From Catenuloplanes atrovinosus (GTDB lineage Bacteria > Actinomycetota > Actinomycetes > Mycobacteriales > Micromonosporaceae), in assembly GCF_031458235.1 (NCBI RefSeq), contig NZ_JAVDYB010000001.1:2067001-2131000 (forward strand): a DNA stretch of 64,000 bases, given 5' to 3'. Shown piece after piece: positions 17,462 to 25,265 of the stretch (position 1 is the stretch's first letter; every line of letters begins with the position of its first letter). Below the pieces are notes generated by a model. The model was not told the origin of the DNA, did not search any database, and was given only the letters and a program-made list of their open reading frames with translations. A program made the translations under genes and the position numbers.

Positions 17462-20440
17462 GTGACCGAGGGTATCGACCTCGTTGTTGCGGCCCGCGTG
17501 GGCGACCGTCGAGCGCTTGCGGAGCTCAACGCGCTCCATCTACCCCTGGTCTACAACGTCGCGGGCCGGGCGCTGCGCGTTCACGCCGACATCGAGCACG
17601 CGGTCCGCCGCACGTTCGCCCGGGCCGCCCGCGAGCTGGCCCAGCTGCGCGACCCGGAGCGCTTCCGCGGCTGGCTGCTCGCCTGCACGGTGCGTGAGAT
17701 CGCGGGCGTCCAGGCCGCCGGCACCGTGGTGGCACCCGCGCTCGACGGCGGCCCCGCCGACCCGGCCGCGGACTTCGTCAGCCTCTGTGTCGTCCAGCAC
17801 AGGCTCACCGGCCGGCGCCGCGAGCTGGACGAGGCCACCCGCTGGATCGACGCGGAATACTCCGTGCTGCTCGCGCTCTGGTGGCTGGAGGCCGCCGGCC
17901 TGCTCACCCGCGCCGAGGTCGCGGACGCGCTGCGCATGCCGCCGGACGACGTCGCCGGCCGGGTCACCGAACTCCGCGCGCAGTGGGAGCAGGCCCGCGC
18001 GCTGGTCGGCGCGCTCCGCGCCCAGCCCGGCTGCCCCGAGCTGACCATGCTCACCGACGGCTGGGACCGCGTGCCGCTCCCCGCCTGGCGCCGCGGCCTC
18101 GGCCTGCACGTCGGCGACTGCCCGGTCTGCGGCGCCGCCGTGGCCGGCCTGCCCGAACTGGTCCGCCTGCTCGGCGAGGAGCCGCTGGTCCCGGTCCCGG
18201 GCGCGCTGGTCGGCGCCCTCACCACGGACGGGCTCGTCCCGGCCGACGCCGCCAGGACCAACCCCATGCTCGGCGGTACGCCACCGGCCACGCCGGTCCG
18301 CTCGTCCAGCACCACGCCGAGCGGCCCGGCGTCCGGGCGCCCCGGGGCGTACTCGGCGGGCTGGGCCGGCGCACCCGGCACCCCGGCCGCGGCCGCCGCG
18401 GCGGCCGGCGGCGTGGCGGCCCGGCCGGGCACCACCCGATCGGGTGAAGTCTCCGCGGGCCCGACCGTCGACATCGCCGCCATCACGGCCGCCGCGGCGG
18501 CCGGAGCCGCCGGCGCGGTCGCGGGTGCGGCCGGTGCCGATGCGGTGTCGCGGGCCGGGTCGGGTGCCGCCCACGGCGGTGCGGCGGCGGGCGGCGCGGT
18601 CGCGGCCGCGGGCGGTGCCGGTGCCGATGCGACGTCGCGGGCCGGGTCGGGTGCCGCCCGCGCCGGTGCGGCGGCGGGCAGCGGCGGCGGAGCCACGGCG
18701 GCCGGCGCCGCGAGCGCGGGCTCCGGGCGACCGGACACGGCGGCCGGGCAGCCCGCCGGAAGCGCTCGCCACGCGGCGCCGGGCGGCGGCTCCGGGACGC
18801 GCGGTGGTGCGGGCAGCGACCCCACGGGCGCCGGCGGCGCCGGGAGCGACCCGGCGGCGCCGGGTGGCTCGCGCCGGGCGGCCACGGGCGTGCCGGAGCT
18901 CTCTCAGGGCGGCACGGCCGCCGGAGGCGCGCGGCACCCGGCCTCCTCGGCACGTGGCGGTGCGGAGCCGGGCGCACGCCCGGCCGCGCCGGGCTCGCGG
19001 CACGCGGCCGACGGTGGCGCGGCCGGGCCGGGCGGCGGGCGGCGGGCGGCCTCGCAGCCGGGAACGGACGCGCGGGACGCGGGCGCGGCGGGGCTGGGCG
19101 GCGGCGGGCGGGCGGTCGCCGGCCGTACCGTGGCCGGGTCTGCCGGGGTCGCGGCCGGAACGGCCGACGGGCGCACGGCGGCGCACGCGGCCGTCGGCGG
19201 TGACGCCACGACCTCGTCCACCGGTGAGAGCCCGGCCTGGACCGGTACGCCCACCCGCGTCCCGAGCGCGGACACGCCCGCCGCGCCGGGGGCGGCCGAG
19301 GACGGGCCGTCGTGGAAGGGCGCGCCGACGCGCATCCCGGTCACGGACGCGCCCACGTCCATCCTTCCCGCCGTGGCCGGCGCCGGATCGGCCGCCGCCG
19401 CCAAGGGCGCGCACCCGCGCGAGGTGCCGCCGGCCGCCGCGGGCAACACGGTGGCGATCCCGCGTCAGCGCGCGGCCACGCCGGACGACGGCGCCACCGC
19501 GGTGATCCCGCGGGTGCCGCTCGCCGCGGGGGCGGACGCCGCGGACACCGGCACGCTGGCCGGCGTGATCCTGCCCGGCGACCAGTTCGTGCCGCCGCAG
19601 ACCGCGTCCCGGCACATCCCGCCGCCGGCCGGTGGTGACGGCGACGACTCCGGCGCGATCGTGCCGCTGGGCGACCCGGAGCCGGAGGACGGCGGCCGGT
19701 CCAAGAAGACGCTGGCGCTGGTCGGCGTGGCCGCGGCCGTGGTCGTGCTGAGCACCGCGGCCGGCCTGGTCATCAACAGTGTGATCGGCGGCGACGAGGA
19801 CACGCTCACGCCGATCGCGGCGCCGTCCGACGCGCAGGCGTACGCGGTACCGACGGCCGCGGGCTCCGCCTCGGCGTCCGCGTCGCCGTCCCCCTCCGCG
19901 TCCGCCTCGCCCTCGCCGTCCGCGTCACCGTCACCGTCCCCGACCGCGGCCGGGAAGCCCTCGCCCACGGCCACGAGCCCGTCCGCGCCGTCGTCGTCGG
20001 CCGGGTCGAACGGCGGCGACAACGCGAACCTGCGGTCGATCCGGATGGCCGGCTCCTCCGACCGGTACGTGCGGGTCAGCGGCGGCAACGTGGTGGTGGA
20101 GCGGCTGACCTCCGGCAGCGCGGCGTCGAACCGGCAGCAGGCCACGTTCGAGGTGGTCCCGGGCCTGGCCGACGCGGGTTGCGTGTCGCTGCGCACGTCC
20201 GACGGCCGGTACCTGCGGCACTACGACTACCGGTTGCGGCCGTCCGCGGACGACGGTTCCGCGCTGTTCAAGGCGGACGCCACGTTCTGCATGCAGCAGG
20301 CCGCCGGCGCGGTGATGCTGCGCTCGCACAACTACCCGGACCACTTCGTCCGGCTGCGTGACTCCGCGCTCTACATCTCGCAGATCGACCGCCAGTCCGC
20401 GGCCACCATGCTGTGGGTGCTGGCCGACCCGATCGGCTGA
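17462..20440 (+). CDS. Sigma-like / zinc anti-sigma-like / transmembrane / AbfB one-protein sensor
   Basis: About 992 residues from GTG 17462 (GGGAAG ribosome site; GTG 17450 is an alternative). Residues 1-190 resemble an ECF sigma factor: region 2 helices (LVYNVAGRAL, FRGWLLACTVREI) and a region 4-type HTH (TRAEVADALRMPPDDVAGR). His216-Cys220-Cys223 form HxxxCxxC, the signature of zinc-binding anti-sigma domains. About 500 residues of Ala/Gly/Pro/Ser-rich low complexity follow, then one membrane helix (751-773), a Ser-Ala-Pro linker, and an AbfB/CBM42-like beta-trefoil (856-990: YVRVSGG, SLRTSDGRYLRHYDYRL, MLRSHNYPDHFVRLRD). AbfB modules bind arabinofuranose side chains. The layout implies outside sugar sensing linked to a cytoplasmic transcription domain. 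Confidence 0.85.
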   Translation: MTEGIDLVVAARVGDRRALAELNALHLPLVYNVAGRALRVHADIEHAVRRTFARAARELAQLRDPERFRGWLLACTVREIAGVQAAGTVVAPALDGGPADPAADFVSLCVVQHRLTGRRRELDEATRWIDAEYSVLLALWWLEAAGLLTRAEVADALRMPPDDVAGRVTELRAQWEQARALVGALRAQPGCPELTMLTDGWDRVPLPAWRRGLGLHVGDCPVCGAAVAGLPELVRLLGEEPLVPVPGALVGALTTDGLVPADAARTNPMLGGTPPATPVRSSSTTPSGPASGRPGAYSAGWAGAPGTPAAAAAAAGGVAARPGTTRSGEVSAGPTVDIAAITAAAAAGAAGAVAGAAGADAVSRAGSGAAHGGAAAGGAVAAAGGAGADATSRAGSGAARAGAAAGSGGGATAAGAASAGSGRPDTAAGQPAGSARHAAPGGGSGTRGGAGSDPTGAGGAGSDPAAPGGSRRAATGVPELSQGGTAAGGARHPASSARGGAEPGARPAAPGSRHAADGGAAGPGGGRRAASQPGTDARDAGAAGLGGGGRAVAGRTVAGSAGVAAGTADGRTAAHAAVGGDATTSSTGESPAWTGTPTRVPSADTPAAPGAAEDGPSWKGAPTRIPVTDAPTSILPAVAGAGSAAAAKGAHPREVPPAAAGNTVAIPRQRAATPDDGATAVIPRVPLAAGADAADTGTLAGVILPGDQFVPPQTASRHIPPPAGGDGDDSGAIVPLGDPEPEDGGRSKKTLALVGVAAAVVVLSTAAGLVINSVIGGDEDTLTPIAAPSDAQAYAVPTAAGSASASASPSPSASASPSPSASPSPSPTAAGKPSPTATSPSAPSSSAGSNGGDNANLRSIRMAGSSDRYVRVSGGNVVVERLTSGSAASNRQQATFEVVPGLADAGCVSLRTSDGRYLRHYDYRLRPSADDGSALFKADATFCMQQAAGAVMLRSHNYPDHFVRLRDSALYISQIDRQSAATMLWVLADPIG

Positions 20441-20443
20441 CCG

Positions 20444-20486
20444 CCCCCGTGGGGCGCCCGGCCTCGTGCCGCGGCGCCCTCGGGGG
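20444..20486. terminator. Hairpin between the sigma-AbfB and CGNR genes
   Basis: Arms CCCCCGTGGGGCGCC and GGCGCCCTCGGGGG pair with one mismatch/bulge, between two convergent stop codons. Confidence 0.6.
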
Positions 20487-20972
20487 TCAGGAGTGCAGGC
20501 GCGCGCGGTAGGCGCGGGTCTTGGCGCGGTTGCCGCAGACGTTCATCGAGCACCACCGGCCCGCGCCGCTCTTGGACGTGTCGTGGAACGCCCAGCGGCA
20601 GTCCGGTGCCGCGCACAGCTTCATCCGCGCCCACGCGCCGGTGACGACCGCCCGTGCGACGGCCTCGACGATCCGGTCGAGCGCGGTGTCCCCGGCCGCG
20701 CGCAGCCGCAGCCCGCCCTCCGCCGCCGTCAGGTGCAGCGGAAACTCGATCAAGCCCGGGTCGCCGCCGCGCAGGCTGTCGCGCAGTGCGCCGCGCAGGC
20801 GCAGCGCCGCGTCCAGGCGGGCGCCCGGGGGCAGCCCTTGATCCGCCAGCCAGGCGTCCAGCGCGGTCTGTGAGGTGAGCCGTTCGCCGCCGGCGTGCGC
20901 GGTGCCGTGCCGCCGGAACGTGCGCTCGTCCACGGTGTTGAGAAACGACTCCACCAGCGCGAGATCATCCAC
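20487..20972 (-). CDS. CGNR zinc-finger transcriptional regulator
   Basis: 161 residues. An N-terminal ABATE-like helical domain (about 1-110, presumed ligand-binding) is followed by the CGNR zinc finger: LCAAPDCRWAFHDTS, RWCSMNVCGNRAKTRAYR, with four cysteines for zinc and a basic C-terminal helix for DNA. The GTG at 20972 lies one base from a palindrome and about 6 bp after a TAATCT -10-like box on this strand, so the message is probably leaderless. It is divergent from the epoxide hydrolase and the likely binder of the two operators between them. Confidence 0.92.
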   Translation of the reverse strand: MDDLALVESFLNTVDERTFRRHGTAHAGGERLTSQTALDAWLADQGLPPGARLDAALRLRGALRDSLRGGDPGLIEFPLHLTAAEGGLRLRAAGDTALDRIVEAVARAVVTGAWARMKLCAAPDCRWAFHDTSKSGAGRWCSMNVCGNRAKTRAYRARLHS

Positions 20973-20973
20973 G

Positions 20974-21036
20974 ACACCAGATTAGCCCATCACTGGTGTT
21001 GCAATCTCCGACACCACTGTTATGTTTTTCTGGTGT
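20974..21036. promoter_or_regulatory. Two matched operators in the CGNR / epoxide-hydrolase divergent promoter
   Basis: Two inverted repeats of identical geometry, ACACCA-N14-TGGTGT: 20974-20999 and 21011-21036, each 26 bp. The first covers the TAATCT -10-like box of the CGNR gene. The second covers TATGTT (21021-21026), which with TTGCAA (20999-21004) and a 16-bp spacer makes the plus-strand promoter, and its right arm contains the epoxide hydrolase GTG. Binding would block both promoters. Confidence 0.8.
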
Positions 21037-22130
21037 TGGAGCCCTTCGCGCTGCACGTCAGCGACCACGACCTGGCCGACCTCCGCCGCCGCCTCCGGGA
21101 GACCCGCCCGCCCGCGCCCATCCCGCACCCCGGCTGGATCGCCGGCGCGGACGCCGCCACCGTCGCCCGGCTGGTCCGCCACTGGGCCGGTGACTTCGAC
21201 TGGCGCGCGCGGGAGGCCGAGATCAACGCATTGCCGCAGTTCACCGCCGACGTCGGCGGCACCCGCGTGCACCTGGTGCGGCTGCGCGGCGAGGGCCCGG
21301 AGCCGCTGCCGATCGTGCTCACGCACGGCTGGCCGAGCACCTTCCTGGAGCTGACCGCGCTCGGCGACCGGCTGGCCCGCCCGGGCCGGTACGGCGGGGA
21401 CCCGGCCGACGCGTTCGACGTGGTGATCCCGTCGCTGCCCGGGTTCGCGTTCTCCGCGCCGTCCCGCGTCCCCACGCACGAGCTGTGGCACACGCTGATG
21501 CACGACGTGCTCGGCTACCGGCGGTACGGCGCGCACGGCGGTGACCTCGGCGCGGGCGTGAGCAGCAGGCTGGCGGCGTACCACCCGGAGGCCGTGGTCG
21601 GTCTGCACCTGCTGGCCGCGATGGCGCCGCCGGACGGGCCCGTCACCGACGAGGAGCGCGCGCACGTCGCGCGGACCGAACGCTGGGACGCGGAGGAGGG
21701 CGGCTACCAGCACCTCCAGCGCACCCGGCCGCTGACGCCGGCGCACGCGCTGAGCGACTCCCCGGCCGGGCTGCTGGCCTGGATCGCGGAGAAGTACCGG
21801 GCGTGGAGCGACGCGCCGGACGCGTTCTCCGACGACGAACTGCTCACCCAGGTCTCGCTCTACTGGTTCACCAACACGATCGCCACGTCGTTCCTGCCGT
21901 ACTACGACCACCGGCCGTTCTGGCGGCGGATCGAGGTGCCGACCGGGATCGCGGTGTTCCCGCACGACCTGGCCCGGCCGCCGCGTAGCTGGGTGGAGCG
22001 CACCTATCGGCTGAGCCGGTACACCGCGATGCCGCGCGGCGGGCACTTCGCGGCGCACGAGGAGCCGGCGCTGCTGGCCGCCGACCTCACCGCCTTCTTC
22101 CGCCAGCGTCGTACAGATTACAGAAGTTGA
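21033..22130 (+). CDS. Epoxide hydrolase with EHN domain
   Basis: 365 residues. The N-terminal EHN cap-like domain (about 1-110) contains LHVSDHDLADLRRRL and HWAGDFDWRAREAEINALPQF. The alpha/beta hydrolase core has the oxyanion motif THGWPST, nucleophile Asp in HGGDLGAG, ring-opening tyrosines likely in the cap (SLYWFTNT region), and catalytic His in GGHFAAHE. It opens epoxides to diols. GTG at 21033, inside the operator's right arm, places translation at the predicted transcription start; TTG at 21036 is an alternative. The stop lies within the operator of the next gene. Confidence 0.92.
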   Translation: MLEPFALHVSDHDLADLRRRLRETRPPAPIPHPGWIAGADAATVARLVRHWAGDFDWRAREAEINALPQFTADVGGTRVHLVRLRGEGPEPLPIVLTHGWPSTFLELTALGDRLARPGRYGGDPADAFDVVIPSLPGFAFSAPSRVPTHELWHTLMHDVLGYRRYGAHGGDLGAGVSSRLAAYHPEAVVGLHLLAAMAPPDGPVTDEERAHVARTERWDAEEGGYQHLQRTRPLTPAHALSDSPAGLLAWIAEKYRAWSDAPDAFSDDELLTQVSLYWFTNTIATSFLPYYDHRPFWRRIEVPTGIAVFPHDLARPPRSWVERTYRLSRYTAMPRGGHFAAHEEPALLAADLTAFFRQRRTDYRS

Positions 22131-22155
22131 AATCTGTAACCGGCGCGCGTACGGT
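22112..22155 (+). promoter_or_regulatory. Promoter and operator of the aldo/keto reductase-TetR unit
   Basis: TACAGATT-N11-AATCTGTA (22112-22138) is a perfect dyad. It overlaps the -35 TTGAAA (22127-22132), which is 17 bp from the -10 TACGGT (22150-22155). The reductase ATG follows 7 bp later. The dyad begins inside the last codons of the epoxide hydrolase. The TetR product two genes down is the obvious candidate ligand. Confidence 0.75.
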
Positions 22156-22162
22156 CGTCGGC

Positions 22163-23128
22163 ATGGAGATGAGACGACTGGGCTCCGGTGGGCCCCTCGT
22201 GTCCGCGATCGGCCTCGGCTGCGAGCGGATGTCCGCCGGTGAGCCCGCCCCGGGTGGCGTGGCCACGATCCGCGCGGCGATCGACGCCGGCGTCACGCTG
22301 CTCGACACCGCGGACTTCTACGGCGCGGGCCACAACGAGGAGCTGATCCGGCGCGCGCTGCGGGACGGCGACCGCGACCGCGTGGTGATCAGCGACAAGT
22401 TCGGCGCCCAGCGCGACCCGGCCGGCCGGTTCATCGGGCTGGACGCGCGGCCGGCGCACGCCAAGAGCGCGCTGGCCTACTCGCTGCACCGGCTCGGCAC
22501 CGACCACGTGGACATCTACCGGCCGGCGCGGCTGGACCCGGCCGTGCCGATCGAGGAGACGGTCGGCGCGATCGCGGAGCTGGTCCAGGCCGGCTGGGTG
22601 CGGCACATCGGGCTGTCCGAGGTCGGCGCGGAGACGCTGCGCCGCGCGCACGCGGTGCATCCGATCGTGGACCTCCAGATCGAGTACTCGATCTTCAGCC
22701 GCGGGCCGGAGCGCGCCATCCTGGACACCTGCCGCGAGCTGGGCGTGAGCGTCACCGCGTACGGCGTGCTCGGCCACGGCATGCTCACCGGCGCCTACGC
22801 CGGCGGCGGCGAGGTCGGGCACCTGCCGCGCTTCCACGGCGCGAACCTGACGGCCAACCTGGCGCTGGTCGAGCGGCTGCGCGCGGTCGCGGAGGCGCGC
22901 GGCGTGACGGTCGCGCGGCTGGCGATCGCATGGGTGCTGCGGCGCTCCGAGGTGGTCGCGCTGGTCGGCACCAGCCGCCCGGAGCGGATCGCGGACGCGG
23001 TGGCCGCGGCCGGGATCGTGCTCACCGACGCGGAACTGGCCGCGATCGACGAGGCGGTGCCGGACGGCGCGGTGGCCGGCGGGCGCTACGCCACCCCGCT
23101 GCTGGCGCTGCTGGACAGCGAGCGGTGA
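22163..23128 (+). CDS. Aldo/keto reductase
   Basis: 321-residue NADPH-dependent (beta/alpha)8 oxidoreductase. ATG 22163 is chosen over an in-frame start at 22127 because promoter spacing places transcription right there. Catalytic Asp48, Tyr53 and Lys79 are present (LLDTADFYG, VISDKF). The usual catalytic histidine (QHR in relatives) is Ala122 in YRPARLD, a substitution I recall from an actinobacterial subgroup. C-terminal cofactor blocks VGTSRPERI and a closing helix are intact. It shares a promoter with the TetR gene 31 bp downstream. Confidence 0.92.
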   Translation: MEMRRLGSGGPLVSAIGLGCERMSAGEPAPGGVATIRAAIDAGVTLLDTADFYGAGHNEELIRRALRDGDRDRVVISDKFGAQRDPAGRFIGLDARPAHAKSALAYSLHRLGTDHVDIYRPARLDPAVPIEETVGAIAELVQAGWVRHIGLSEVGAETLRRAHAVHPIVDLQIEYSIFSRGPERAILDTCRELGVSVTAYGVLGHGMLTGAYAGGGEVGHLPRFHGANLTANLALVERLRAVAEARGVTVARLAIAWVLRRSEVVALVGTSRPERIADAVAAAGIVLTDAELAAIDEAVPDGAVAGGRYATPLLALLDSER

Positions 23129-23159
23129 GCCGCGGCGCGGCCGGGTAGGGTCGGGACCC

Positions 23160-23711
23160 ATGGCCGCGCTGGACACCGAGACGATCATGGTCGCCACCGA
23201 GGACGTGCTCCGGCGGTACGGCTGGTCGAAGGCGACCGTGGTGGACGTGGCCCGCGCGCTGGGCGTCAGCCACGCGGCCGTCTACCGGCACTTCCCGTCC
23301 AAGGTCGCGCTGCGGGAGGCGGTGGCGCGCCGCTGGCTGAGCCGCGCCTACGACGAACTGGCCGCGGTGGCGGCCGACCCGGACCGCACCCCGCCGGAGC
23401 GGCTTCGGGCCTGGCTGCTGACGCTGTTCCGGCACAAGCGCCGCGCCGCGGTGGAGGAGCCGGAGCTGTTCGAGACGTACGGCGCGCTGGTCCGCGAGCA
23501 CAGCGCGGTGTCCGCCGAGCACGTCGCGGTGCTGCTCGATCAGCTGGAGGGCATCGTGGCCGGGATGGGCGGCGACCGGGACGCGGCGCGCGCGGTGCTC
23601 GTGGCGACCACGGCGTTCCACCACCCGGCGCACGTGGCCGAGTGGGGCCGGCCGGACCGCGAGCGGCTGCTCGACGACGTCTGCACGCTGCTGATCAGGG
23701 GGCTGGAATAG
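23160..23711 (+). CDS. TetR-family regulator
   Basis: 183 residues. The N-terminal HTH (about 24-47) reads TVVDVARALGVSHAAVYRHFPSK; the rest is helical and ligand-binding (about 60-183), ending in TTAFHHPAHVAEWG, a pattern typical of this TetR subgroup. It probably represses its own operon through the TACAGATT dyad and responds to a substrate of the neighbouring reductase or hydrolase. Confidence 0.92.
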   Translation: MAALDTETIMVATEDVLRRYGWSKATVVDVARALGVSHAAVYRHFPSKVALREAVARRWLSRAYDELAAVAADPDRTPPERLRAWLLTLFRHKRRAAVEEPELFETYGALVREHSAVSAEHVAVLLDQLEGIVAGMGGDRDAARAVLVATTAFHHPAHVAEWGRPDRERLLDDVCTLLIRGLE

Positions 23712-23713
23712 GG

Positions 23714-23750
23714 CGGACGCCGCCGGACGGGGGGAGTCCGGCGGCGTCCG
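23714..23750. terminator. Terminator of the aldo/keto reductase-TetR unit
   Basis: A perfect 15-bp stem (CGGACGCCGCCGGAC and complement) with a 7-nt loop, 2 bp after the stop. A third, single copy of the arm occurs at 23773-23785. Confidence 0.85.
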
Positions 23751-23809
23751 TGGCGGTGCGAATCAGGTCTGCCGGACGCCGCCGGGGCGGCACCGGGGTG
23801 TGGCGCGGG

Positions 23810-25186
23810 TCAGGCGCGCGGGCCGTCCGGCGCGGCGGCGGCGCCCGCCGGTGCCGGCGTGTGCGGCTCCTCCTCCTCGTCCAGCATGGTGGCCTCGTCG
23901 AACGGGTCGCGCCCGGAGAGCACGGCCGCCATCTTCTCCCGGTCGATCTCCCGCGTCCAGGTGCCGACCAGCACCGTGGCGACCGCGTTGCCGGCGAAGT
24001 TGGTCAGCGCCCGCGCCTCGGACATGAACCGGTCGATGCCGACGATCAGGCCGACGCCGTCGACCAGCTCCGGGCGGTGGCTCTGCAGGCCGCCGGCGAG
24101 CGTGGCCAGGCCGGCGCCGGTGATGCCGGCCGCGCCCTTCGACGCGATGATCATGAAGAGGAGCAGCGAGATCTGCTCGCCGATGCTCAGCGGGTCGCCC
24201 ATCGCGGCCGCGATGAACAGCGACGCCATGGTCAGGTAGATGGCGGTGCCGTCCAGGTTGAACGAGTACCCGGTCGGGACCGTGATGCCGACCACCGACT
24301 TGCTGATGCCCGCGTGCTGCATCTTCGCGATCAGGCGCGGCAGCGCGGACTCCGACGACGAGGTCGACACGATCAGCAGGAACTCGCGGCCCAGGTACTT
24401 CAGCAGCGTGAAGATGTTGACCCCGGAGACCAGCTTGAGGATCAGGCCGAGGATCACGAACACGAAGATCGCGCAGGTGACGTAGAAGCCGAGCATGATC
24501 TGCGCCAGGCTCCTGAGCGCGTCCATGCCGGTGGCGCCGACGACCGCGGCGATCGCGCCGAACGCGCCGATCGGCGCCAGCCACATGATCATGGCGAGGA
24601 TCTTGAAGACCAGCCGCTGGATGACCTCGATCGCGCGCAGCACCGGCTCGCCGCGGCTGCCCATCGACTGGACCGCGAAGCCGACCAGCAGCGCCACCAG
24701 CAGCGTCTGCAGCACCAGGCCCTCGGTCAGCGACGAGACCAGCGTGTGCGGGATGATGCTGAGCAGGAACTCCGACGTGCTCTGGTGCGGCGCGTTGCCG
24801 GCCGCCTTCTGGCCCGCGTCCGCGACCGCGTCGCTGAGCTGGACGCCCTCGCCCGGGTGCACGATGTTGCCGACCACCAGGCCGATCGCCAGCGCCACCG
24901 TGGACATGGTGAGGAAGTAGCCGAGCGCCAGGCCGCCGACCCGGCCCACCCGCGCCGCCTGCCGGATCGAGCCGATGCCGAGCACGATGGTGCAGAAGAT
25001 GACCGGGCCGATCATCATCTTGATCAGGTTGACGAAGCCGGTGCCGAGCGGTGCCAGCGCCTTCGCGGTGTCCGGCCAGATGAAGCCGACCGCGATGCCG
25101 AGAAGCACGGCGACGATGACGGCGATATAGAGGAGGTGGGTGCGGCCGCCCCGCCGTACCCGCGCGGTGTTCTCCGTGACGCTCAT
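23810..25186 (-). CDS. dctA: C4-dicarboxylate:cation symporter, DctA/DAACS family
   Basis: 458-residue transporter importing succinate, fumarate or malate with protons or sodium. ATG 25186 gives the normal family start (basic tail, then first helix LLYIAVIVAVLLGIAVGF). About eight membrane helices plus two re-entrant hairpins are expected. The signature serine-rich STSSSESALPRL, the TGYSFNLDGTAIYLT stretch, and NFAGNA in the last helix are all present. It is divergent from a DcuS/DcuR-like two-component pair across 79 bp, which probably controls it. Confidence 0.95.
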   Translation of the reverse strand: MSVTENTARVRRGGRTHLLYIAVIVAVLLGIAVGFIWPDTAKALAPLGTGFVNLIKMMIGPVIFCTIVLGIGSIRQAARVGRVGGLALGYFLTMSTVALAIGLVVGNIVHPGEGVQLSDAVADAGQKAAGNAPHQSTSEFLLSIIPHTLVSSLTEGLVLQTLLVALLVGFAVQSMGSRGEPVLRAIEVIQRLVFKILAMIMWLAPIGAFGAIAAVVGATGMDALRSLAQIMLGFYVTCAIFVFVILGLILKLVSGVNIFTLLKYLGREFLLIVSTSSSESALPRLIAKMQHAGISKSVVGITVPTGYSFNLDGTAIYLTMASLFIAAAMGDPLSIGEQISLLLFMIIASKGAAGITGAGLATLAGGLQSHRPELVDGVGLIVGIDRFMSEARALTNFAGNAVATVLVGTWTREIDREKMAAVLSGRDPFDEATMLDEEEEPHTPAPAGAAAAPDGPRA

Positions 25187-25265
25187 GCCGCAGACTGTGG
25201 CCTGTGTCTCACGGCGAGGCACGGTTGCGTTCATTCTGTTCATCGCGAGGACCCGGAACCGAAAC

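Noticed and set aside
17540-19615. A 691-codon minus-strand frame inside the sigma-AbfB gene
   Set aside because: Very Arg/Gly-rich, mirrors the low-complexity linker, no start or domain; the plus-strand gene has clear motifs at both ends.
19861-19990. Ser-Ala-Pro-coding DNA that looks like a tandem repeat
   Set aside because: It is the wall-spanning linker between the membrane helix and the AbfB domain, typical low-complexity coding sequence, not a separate repeat element.
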